A stretch of DNA of 6,897 bases from Erysipelotrichaceae bacterium (GTDB lineage: Bacteria > Bacillota_I > Bacilli_A > Erysipelotrichales > Erysipelotrichaceae): contig JAUNJW010000109.1 in assembly GCA_030533035.1 (NCBI GenBank), positions 1 through 6,897 on the forward strand, written 5' to 3'. The notes below the pieces were generated by a model, which saw nothing but the letters and a program-made list of their open reading frames with translations, did no database searches and was not told where the DNA came from. Below, piece after piece: positions 1-5,465 of this stretch. Position 1 is the first letter of the stretch; the number at the start of each line of letters is the position of its first letter. A program made the translations under genes and the position numbers.

Positions 1-60
1 TAATCCGGTCATGCAAAAACCCGGATCACAAAACCGGAGGCATGCGCAATATCTGGGATA

Positions 61-77
61 ACCAAATAAAGCTGGGG
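61..77 (+). repeat. Left terminal inverted repeat of the insertion sequence
   Basis: ACCAAATAA, two variable bases, then CTGGGG; the reverse complement of 1810-1826 has the same two blocks with a different central dinucleotide. The pairing can be extended outward to base 53 if one base is bulged. These are the expected transposase recognition ends. Confidence 0.7.
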
Positions 78-122
78 TCTGGAAAATTGGGGTCAAAAGT
101 TGGGGTCTCGAATTCTGGGGTC
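73..122 (+). repeat. Four TGGGGTC direct repeats inside the left end
   Basis: The heptamer TGGGGTC occurs at 73-79, 88-94, 101-107 and 116-122, spaced 15, 13 and 15 bases. The right end carries one exact inverted copy (GACCCCA at 1775-1781) plus degenerate CCCC-containing copies near 1789-1792 and 1810-1813. Such short repeats within a transposon end are plausible transposase binding sites; that function is inferred. Confidence 0.6.
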
Positions 123-150
123 TGAATAAGCTTGTCTGATATCAAAAAAC

Positions 151-180
151 AAGGAAGTGAACCAGTGCTCACTTCCTTTT
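151..180 (+). terminator. Terminator-like hairpin in the transposase leader
   Basis: A perfect 10-bp stem, AAGGAAGTGA at 151-160 with TCACTTCCTT at 169-178, closes an 8-base loop. It is preceded by an A-run (144-149) and followed by two more T, giving TTTT at 177-180. It lies between the left end and the transposase start. It could stop transcription entering from outside the element and so limit transposition, a known strategy of insertion sequences. It could also act in translation control, since the T-tract is short. Confidence 0.5.
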
Positions 181-201
181 CAATTGCCTCTATCATTGTG
201 A

Positions 202-212
202 TTGTCCAGATA
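202..212 (+). repeat. Left copy of an 11-bp inverted repeat flanking the transposase gene
   Basis: TTGTCCAGATA here is the exact reverse complement of TATCTGGACAA at 1702-1712. The left copy lies between the leader hairpin and the start codon; the right copy lies between the stop codon and the terminator. It may be a subterminal transposase site or a remnant of older element ends. Confidence 0.5.
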
Positions 213-234
213 CACATAGAGAGAGGGGTTAACC

Positions 235-1683
235 ATGTCAAATGATATCATGGATCTTCTGGAACTATACGATGAAGATTCAGAGGTACTAGAATCCTCA
301 ACCGAAGGCAATAAGAAATCTGTCACTATCAGTAAGGTCAAGCGGGAAATGTACTGCAGGATCTGTGGCAGCCGCCTTCACTCCAAAGGCACTTTCACCC
401 GCCATCCCAACAATCAGATTTTCCAGGGCTCTTTTATTCTTGAAGTCACCCTGATCGGCAGACGCTGGGAATGTTCCAATCCGGATTGTGATTATAAAGA
501 AACTGATCAGTTTAAGTTCATTCAGCGGTATAAGCACAATACAACTTTCAATGACATCTCAATGATTCAGGAAATGAAAGATATCAACCTGTCCTGCCGG
601 CAGATCGCACGCCGCTACAATGTCTCCGACACATATGTCCATACAATATTCAGCCGTTATGTATCGCTTCGCAGGCTGCCTTTGACATCCATCATTTCAA
701 TCGATGAAGTCTATCTCAACATCTCGCCCAAATTCAAATATGCGCTTGTCATCATGGACTGGACAACCGGCGATATCATTGATATTCTTCCCAGCCGCAG
801 AAAAGAAATCACCAGTGACTACTTCCACAGTATTCCAAAGGAAGAACGTAATCAGGTGCTTTTCATTATCTGCGATATGTACGATCCATATGTCAATTAC
901 ACAAAGAGTTATTTCACCAAATCCAAGGCGATTACTGATTCTTTTCATGTTGTTAAATGGATCCTTCATTTAATCCGGATCTATATTAACCAGGTCAAGA
1001 AAAGATATCAGGAGCGGGATCGGAAAGCTCTGGAAAAGAAGAATCACGACAATAATTCATCAATTGAGAAAACCAAAGATTCCCGCGAAGTTTATATTCT
1101 GAAAAATGCCGATTGGGTACTTCTTAAAAACGAGAAAAACTTTTCTGATTACAAAGGCCGTAAGTGGAATCATTTTCTGCAGCAGTATATGGACCGGTAT
1201 GACTGGGAAAGAGAGTTTATGGCACTTGATCCGAACTTCAAAAAGATCAAGCTGTATAAAGACCTGTATGAAACATTCAACGGACAGTTTGTAAATAATC
1301 GTGAAGGTGCCTCTGAACGTCTTGATGAGCTGATCACCTTCTACAAAGACTGTGATATTCAGATCTTCAGGGAGTTCGCCGTTCTTCTGAGTAAATATCA
1401 TGATTCAATCATCAATTCGTTCAGGTACGTTACCGCCTCTGAATCCAGCAGATATGCCAACAAACTCAGGAGACTGTCCAATGGACCTATGGAGTCATTC
1501 AATAATATTCCTTCCGGTTACCGGACACAGTCACACGGCATTGATGATTTTGAATTCACACGCAACCGCATCCTATGGTCATACAGAAAAGACGCACCTA
1601 TTCTGGGTGTTCCCAAATCCGCTGCTGAAGTACATAACTACACCGGTAAAAAACGCGGCGCATACAAAAAAGGCAAACACTGA
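235..1683 (+). CDS. ISL3-family transposase
   Basis: This 482-residue protein catalyses cut and rejoining of the surrounding element. An N-terminal zinc finger is visible as CRIC (C41, C44) and C80/C85 (CSNPDC). A helix-turn-helix follows at about 117-142 (LSCRQIARRYNVSDTYVH). The DDE nuclease core starts at SIDEVY (D157), continues with ICDMYDPY (D214) and the family-typical DSFHVVK (D235, H238), and ends at NGPMESFNN (E420). A Lys/Glu-rich helical insertion lies around 255-300. Length suits the family and no frameshift or stop interrupts it, so it could be active. The ATG at 235 follows GAGAGGGG (221-228) at six bases, a reasonable ribosome binding site. The C-terminus is strongly basic (KKRGAYKKGKH). 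I saw no convincing promoter between 180 and 234. Assignment to ISL3 is from motifs, not a search. Confidence 0.93.
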   Translation: MSNDIMDLLELYDEDSEVLESSTEGNKKSVTISKVKREMYCRICGSRLHSKGTFTRHPNNQIFQGSFILEVTLIGRRWECSNPDCDYKETDQFKFIQRYKHNTTFNDISMIQEMKDINLSCRQIARRYNVSDTYVHTIFSRYVSLRRLPLTSIISIDEVYLNISPKFKYALVIMDWTTGDIIDILPSRRKEITSDYFHSIPKEERNQVLFIICDMYDPYVNYTKSYFTKSKAITDSFHVVKWILHLIRIYINQVKKRYQERDRKALEKKNHDNNSSIEKTKDSREVYILKNADWVLLKNEKNFSDYKGRKWNHFLQQYMDRYDWEREFMALDPNFKKIKLYKDLYETFNGQFVNNREGASERLDELITFYKDCDIQIFREFAVLLSKYHDSIINSFRYVTASESSRYANKLRRLSNGPMESFNNIPSGYRTQSHGIDDFEFTRNRILWSYRKDAPILGVPKSAAEVHNYTGKKRGAYKKGKH

Positions 1684-1701
1684 CCAAACAACATTACACA
1701 C

Positions 1702-1712
1702 TATCTGGACAA
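1702..1712 (-). repeat. Right copy of the 11-bp inverted repeat flanking the transposase gene
   Basis: TATCTGGACAA is the exact reverse complement of 202-212. It begins 18 bases after the transposase stop codon and directly precedes the terminator hairpin. Confidence 0.5.
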
Positions 1713-1718
1713 CTAGAA

Positions 1719-1768
1719 AAGGTGATGTTCACAGAATCTATTTCCTGTGATTACATCACCTTCTTTTT
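1719..1768 (+). terminator. Transposase terminator, possibly bidirectional
   Basis: A two-part stem: AAGGTGATG (1719-1727) pairs with CATCACCTT (1754-1762), and within it TCACAG (1729-1734) pairs with CTGTGA (1745-1750), leaving a 10-base loop. On the plus strand CTTTTTCT follows at 1763-1770. On the minus strand the same stem is followed by TTCTAG after CCTT, a weaker U-tract. It ends the transposase message and may also stop transcripts coming from the histidine kinase gene, which runs toward it. The rest of 1684-1858 holds the right end of the element and about 25 bases of flank. Confidence 0.75.
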
Positions 1769-1809
1769 CTCTAAGACCCCAAATTTAACCCCGGGTCAGT
1801 TTGACCTTT

Positions 1810-1826
1810 CCCCAGAATTATTTGGT
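1810..1826 (-). repeat. Right terminal inverted repeat of the insertion sequence
   Basis: Reverse complement reads ACCAAATAA, TT, CTGGGG, matching 15 of 17 bases of the left end at 61-77. Its inner ten bases (AATTCTGGGG on the minus strand) also match perfectly the fourth left-end repeat at 111-120, suggesting one recognition motif is reused within the ends. Confidence 0.7.
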
Positions 1827-1858
1827 AACCCAGGAATTCTCCGTCCTCATGTATTTCA

Positions 1859-3268
1859 TTAAGCTTTTTTCTTTTTTCTGTCAGAAGAACTGCGGCTGCG
1901 GCGGCTTCTTTCACGGCGGCCGCCCTCCCTGACGATTCTGAAACAGACGCCCTCCGGCAGATTTTCCGCGCTTACCCGGTAGCCGTATGTGGTGACAACC
2001 CGGTAGACAATGGAAAGACCGAGACCGAATCTGCCGTCAGAACCCTTTTCATACGGATGGAACAGTTTGGCTGCCAGCTCCTCGTCAATTTTGGAGCCGT
2101 CGTTGATCACGCACAGTTCGCCGTCTTTCAGGGTGATGCGGATAAATGTTTTCGCGTAGCGCAGGGCGTTGTCGATCAGGTTTTCGACAACGATCCGCCA
2201 CGGTTCCTCTTCGCCATGGAACCTGACGCTCTCATCAAGCTCCCTGACAAACAGGATTTCCGGGCGGATGACCTTCAGCGACAGCAGGGTCTTGTCGATG
2301 ATGTCGGCCATCGGCAGGGTTTCCCCTTCCTCGCAGTCATCCAGCAGATATCCCATTTTGTTGAGGATGATCAGGCTGTGCACCTTCTTTTCCAGGCGGT
2401 TGGCATGCTCGATGATGACGTCAACCGACTTTTCCAGCGTCTCGTACGGATAAATGCCGTCCTTGATCGCTTCGCCATAGGATTTGATTGTGGCGATGGG
2501 CGTCTTTAGGTCATGGGAGATATTCTGGATCATCTCCTCTTTCTCGCGGTTCTGCCGGGACAGTTCATCCGACATTTCCACCAGTGCCTCGGCCACTTCG
2601 CCGATTTCGTCATTGCGCCTGATATTGAGGGTGCCGGGATTCTCATCGTTTTTCAGCTTGGTGACATAGTTTTTGATCTGGGCCAGGGGAATGATCAGGG
2701 TTCCCACCCATAACATCAGGAAGACGAACAGCGCGCTGACAAACAGCAGGTTCAGCATAACGACGCCGTTGACCAGCGACTGCTGGAACTGGACCCGGTA
2801 TGAGTTTGTCATCACTGAAACAAGATAGCTGCCGTTGATCAGCTGGGTAATGCTGAAAAGGTTCTCATTGTAGGCGGTGCTGCCTTCCACCGGCAGCTCA
2901 ATCACTTCATCCAGCGTACCGGCAATGTCGGTTTCCGCCAGCTGCCTGATCTTCTCTTCCAGAAGCGGATCCGCCTTTGTGCCGCTGCTTGACGTGAATT
3001 TGTTCGTGTTCGGATTGTAAAGATAATGGGTCACGTCCGGATTGGAGCCGTAGCCCGGGAACGTGCCGGGGTTATCCTCCATGTAAGCGATGATGGAAGT
3101 CTGCGAGTTGTGCAGGATCCTGTACATCTCCGTTTCCGAGAAACGGTCAATCGAGGGCGACAGGAATACGAAAACAAAGCCCGCGAAAATCACTATGAAC
3201 AGAAAGACGATAGTCAGCAGCTGCTGGGTCAGGGAAAGCTCCCGCAGCCACATTCTGATTCTCTTCAT
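1859..3268 (-). CDS. Sensor histidine kinase, CssS-like
   Basis: A 469-residue membrane kinase that would autophosphorylate and pass phosphate to the regulator encoded just upstream. Membrane segments lie at about 15-37 and 168-193, enclosing an extracytoplasmic sensor region of about 130 residues. A HAMP linker (about 194-240) leads to the dimerisation helix with NISHDLKTP (phospho-acceptor H252). The ATP-binding domain shows NLIDNALRYA (363-372), VINDG (387-391), an F-box-like FHPYEKG (403-409) and GRFGLGLSI (412-420). The stretches HDLKTP, IKDGIYP and INDG recall Bacillus CssS, the secretion-stress sensor; this is from memory. The ATG shares one base with the regulator stop (TGATG), and no strong ribosome site precedes it, so translation is probably coupled. 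Oddly, after the normal kinase end (about 446) comes a 23-residue Arg/Ser/Lys tail ending in KKKKA. The insertion sequence lies just past the stop. Confidence 0.9.
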   Translation of the reverse strand: MKRIRMWLRELSLTQQLLTIVFLFIVIFAGFVFVFLSPSIDRFSETEMYRILHNSQTSIIAYMEDNPGTFPGYGSNPDVTHYLYNPNTNKFTSSSGTKADPLLEEKIRQLAETDIAGTLDEVIELPVEGSTAYNENLFSITQLINGSYLVSVMTNSYRVQFQQSLVNGVVMLNLLFVSALFVFLMLWVGTLIIPLAQIKNYVTKLKNDENPGTLNIRRNDEIGEVAEALVEMSDELSRQNREKEEMIQNISHDLKTPIATIKSYGEAIKDGIYPYETLEKSVDVIIEHANRLEKKVHSLIILNKMGYLLDDCEEGETLPMADIIDKTLLSLKVIRPEILFVRELDESVRFHGEEEPWRIVVENLIDNALRYAKTFIRITLKDGELCVINDGSKIDEELAAKLFHPYEKGSDGRFGLGLSIVYRVVTTYGYRVSAENLPEGVCFRIVREGGRRERSRRSRSSSDRKKKKA

Positions 3269-3927
3269 CAGCCGAGCCTGTATCCGAAGCCGTAAATCGT
3301 ATGAATGGAAAGATTCGGCATTTTCTTCCGGAGTCTTCTCAAAGTATCATCGACGACCCGGTCGCTGCCGTAATAGTTTTCTTCCCAGACCTTTTCAAGA
3401 ATCTGCTCACGCTCGAACGCGGTGCCGCGGTTGTTCACAAACAGCATCAGCAGGTCAAATTCTTTGGTTGTCAGGTCAATCTGGGTACTGCCTTCACTGA
3501 CGGTCCTCTGCACTTCATCAATCTCATAGCCGTCAACGGAGACCTTCTGGTTATCATCACGGTAAGTCCTGCGGATGATATTGTTGATTCTCAGAACCAG
3601 TTCCTTCGGGGAGAACGGTTTTGTGATATAGTCGTCACTTCCCTTTTCCAGGCCGATGATCCGGTCAAATTCCTTGTCACGGGCGGACATGAAGATTACC
3701 GGCACATCCGGGGCATAGGAGCGGATCTGCTCAATCAGGTCAAAGCCTGACTTGTTGCCGAGCATGATGTCGAGCACCCACAGATGCACATCATCATCAG
3801 CTGTATGGACGGACGCCTCGTCAAAAGTCAGATAGGAACGGACTTCGTATCCTTCTTTCTCAAGGTACCGCTTGACAAGTTCGTTGAGATCTTTTTCGTC
3901 TTCAACAATTCCAATTACTTTTTTCAT
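3268..3927 (-). CDS. OmpR/PhoB-family response regulator, CssR-like
   Basis: A 219-residue DNA-binding regulator, partner of the adjoining histidine kinase. The receiver domain (about 1-118) has the acidic pocket VEDE (E9-E11), the phosphorylation site D53 in VLDIMLG, the switch serine S81 in FMSAR and K103 in TKPF. A winged helix of the OmpR type fills about 128-219, with TTKEFDLL, the recognition helix region DRVVDDTLRRLRKKM and the closing GFGYR. The phrases HLWVLDIML, PVIFMSARD, GSDDYITKPF and TIYGFGYR are close to what I recall of Bacillus CssR, which controls quality-control proteases at the membrane. No such protease gene is in this window, so targets are unknown. The gene starts a new transcription unit after the cdaR terminator; the ATG is preceded by a weak GGTGGT about seven bases away. 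Confidence 0.93.
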   Translation of the reverse strand: MKKVIGIVEDEKDLNELVKRYLEKEGYEVRSYLTFDEASVHTADDDVHLWVLDIMLGNKSGFDLIEQIRSYAPDVPVIFMSARDKEFDRIIGLEKGSDDYITKPFSPKELVLRINNIIRRTYRDDNQKVSVDGYEIDEVQRTVSEGSTQIDLTTKEFDLLMLFVNNRGTAFEREQILEKVWEENYYGSDRVVDDTLRRLRKKMPNLSIHTIYGFGYRLG

Positions 3928-3945
3928 ATGAATACCACCGATTTC

Positions 3946-3954
3946 ATTTTAGCA
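3946..3954 (-). promoter_or_regulatory. Candidate extended -10 promoter for the two-component unit
   Basis: On the minus strand the sequence reads TGCTAAAAT: an extended -10 (TGN) and TAAAAT hexamer, one base from consensus. It lies between the cdaR terminator and the response regulator, with its edge 18 bases before the ATG, predicting a leader of about 12 bases. No good -35 hexamer is found 16-19 bases further upstream, which extended -10 promoters tolerate. This gap (3928-4025) holds only this element and the terminator. Confidence 0.5.
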
Positions 3955-3977
3955 CGGAAGACGCGTTCCTTTAGCCG

Positions 3978-4010
3978 AAACAAAAAGATATCCGCGCGGG
4001 CGGATATCTT
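3978..4010 (-). terminator. Intrinsic terminator after cdaR
   Basis: A perfect 11-bp stem, AAGATATCCGC (3985-3995) with GCGGATATCTT (4000-4010), closes a 4-base loop. On the minus strand it is followed by TTTTTGTTT. It begins about 15 bases after the cdaR stop codon, so it should end the cdaA-cdaR message and separate it from the two-component genes. Confidence 0.88.
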
Positions 4011-4025
4011 AAGTCTGTTTTCTGA

Positions 4026-5465
4026 TCAGCCGTTGTTGGAATCCGAACCGCTGTCATCCGTGTCGATGTTTGTTTCACCGAGGACGTTGAGTTCATAGGT
4101 GGATTCGTTCAGCGAATATCTGACAAGCCTGTCAGCCGGCTGGTCAATCAGCAGCTGGAATTCCTGCAGGCCCGGGATCGCATCCTTCATATCGACATAG
4201 ACATTGATATCGTCGACAGTGATCTGTTCGATGTTGGTCTTTGTGCCGAAGACTGTCACGGATGTGGTCGTCTTGTTTTCCGGCTGCGATGCCTTGTAGT
4301 TGTTGACATTGTTGCGGTAGTTGATCGGCACATTGTCAATCGTCCGGGTGACGCCTTCACCGACCGTCACGTTCATCGTGATCTGGTTGATGTTCGAGCT
4401 GTTGACACCCGCCGGCAGAACGATCGGCCTGAGGATTGTGGAATCCTTTGTGATCGTTGAGGCGTTGAGGGTGACAACAACCTTGTCAATGCCGCTGAGG
4501 ACTGTCTCGGCGCCATAGATCGTAACTGTCTGCTGGTCGGCTGTGATCGTCTCGATCGCCTTGCCGTCAGGGACGTCGCCGGAGACCTGGATCTCAATCG
4601 GCACCGTCTTGTTGGGCGAGGTGACTGCGACGCTGACATGCACAGTGTCGGGAACAATATCCGCCTTTACCGGCGCGCCGGTGCTGTCATAGGCCACAAG
4701 GCGGGCATCCTGCTCAAAGTCTGCCGCCTGGCCGCCGACATCGATCAGCGCCTTGACGAAGGCGATGGAATCCAGGGTGTCGCGGGAAGCTCTGACATTG
4801 ACCTTAGTGTAGTCAAAGACAGGTGTTCCGACGCTGTATACAGATTCCATCTTGTCCCTGTTGATGAAATCCCATGACAGATCAAACTGCTGGGTTGTCT
4901 TCTTCTTGAGAGTGACATTGACAACGGAAGGATCCACGACAACGGTCACGCTGTCGCCGAAGCCTTCGCCGCTCAGGCGGACTTCATGCGAGCCTTCCGT
5001 CAGGCCTTCCAGGTCAGCGACCACGGTGCCGCCGCCGGCCACCGCGTTGATGACATTGGCCGCTTCGCCGGTGACATAGATGTCAGCCGTTGCCGGCAGG
5101 CCGCTGAGCTCGAACGTATCGGTATTGTAGCGGGCAGTGACAGCGATGTCGCGCATGGATCTTGTGGAGCGCAGGCTTGAGGTATATACCGAAGCCATGG
5201 TGTTGTAGTTGACGACGACATACATCAGGATGGCAAGCACGAGCGCGACCATCTTTCCGTTTTTCCGGTTGAAGAGGATCCGGTCGATGAATGTCGAGAA
5301 CCAGCGGATGATTCTCAGGAAGCCGTCTTCGATGTGCTGGTAGGTATTGGCCATACGCCGTGACTGCTCGGCAATCCGGTTGGCCAGCTCAGTTTTATTT
5401 TCGCTTCCTTCCGAGATGAGTTCTTCACTCTCCTCGAGATATTTTTTCTTTTCCTGATCAGTCAT
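4026..5465 (-). CDS. cdaR: CdaR: YbbR-repeat regulator of the diadenylate cyclase
   Basis: A 479-residue membrane-anchored protein that in Firmicutes binds CdaA and modulates c-di-AMP synthesis. One membrane helix is visible at about 72-87 (VALVLAILMYVVVNYN), followed by an outside region of about 370 residues rich in beta strand and Thr/Val, consistent with about four YbbR repeats (roughly 105-187, 190-282, 285-372, 378-462). It ends in an acidic Asp/Ser/Asn tail. I start it at the ATG at 5465 rather than the in-frame ATG at 5525. AGGAGG (5471-5476) lies five bases upstream of 5465, and the 20 extra residues would lie wholly inside cdaA. The start overlaps the cdaA stop by eight bases (ATGACTGA), implying coupled translation. 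Total length is near that of the Bacillus protein as I recall it. The 60 or so charged cytoplasmic residues before the helix are longer than the usual very short N-terminus. Confidence 0.9.
   Translation of the reverse strand: MTDQEKKKYLEESEELISEGSENKTELANRIAEQSRRMANTYQHIEDGFLRIIRWFSTFIDRILFNRKNGKMVALVLAILMYVVVNYNTMASVYTSSLRSTRSMRDIAVTARYNTDTFELSGLPATADIYVTGEAANVINAVAGGGTVVADLEGLTEGSHEVRLSGEGFGDSVTVVVDPSVVNVTLKKKTTQQFDLSWDFINRDKMESVYSVGTPVFDYTKVNVRASRDTLDSIAFVKALIDVGGQAADFEQDARLVAYDSTGAPVKADIVPDTVHVSVAVTSPNKTVPIEIQVSGDVPDGKAIETITADQQTVTIYGAETVLSGIDKVVVTLNASTITKDSTILRPIVLPAGVNSSNINQITMNVTVGEGVTRTIDNVPINYRNNVNNYKASQPENKTTTSVTVFGTKTNIEQITVDDINVYVDMKDAIPGLQEFQLLIDQPADRLVRYSLNESTYELNVLGETNIDTDDSGSDSNNG

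Larger units (their letters stand above)
53..1833 (+). mobile_element. ISL3-family insertion sequence, apparently complete
   Basis: A single transposase gene is framed by imperfect inverted repeats: 61-77 against 1810-1826 match at 15 of 17 positions (shared blocks ACCAAATAA and CTGGGG). With one unpaired base the match extends out to CTGGG at 53-57 and CCCAG at 1829-1833, so the exact tips are uncertain. The element is about 1.78 kb and visibly more A+T-rich than the chromosomal genes to its right, which fits acquisition by transfer. It lies tail to tail with the histidine kinase gene, about 26 bases beyond that gene's stop codon. ISL3 elements usually make an 8-bp target duplication; none is recognisable here, which could reflect wrong tip assignment or later rearrangement. 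Family assignment comes from the transposase. Confidence 0.8.

Noticed and set aside
5..37. Possible terminator on the minus strand built on repeated CCGG
   Set aside because: Only a four-to-five-base stem; too weak, though the following T-run would suit a displaced operon terminator.
1..57. Possible end of a truncated gene at the left edge, open in two plus frames
   Set aside because: Fewer than 25 codons, cut by the window edge, with no recognisable motif; nothing definite can be called here.
73..122. CRISPR-like repeat array
   Set aside because: Seven-base units with 6-8 base gaps inside a transposon end; far too short for CRISPR repeats and spacers.
2057..2509. 150-residue open frame opposite the histidine kinase
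   Set aside because: Lies entirely across the conserved kinase domains on the other strand; no independent support.
3928..4025. c-di-AMP riboswitch upstream of the two-component genes
   Set aside because: The gap is under 100 bases and is filled by a terminator hairpin and promoter; no room or motifs for a ydaO-type aptamer.
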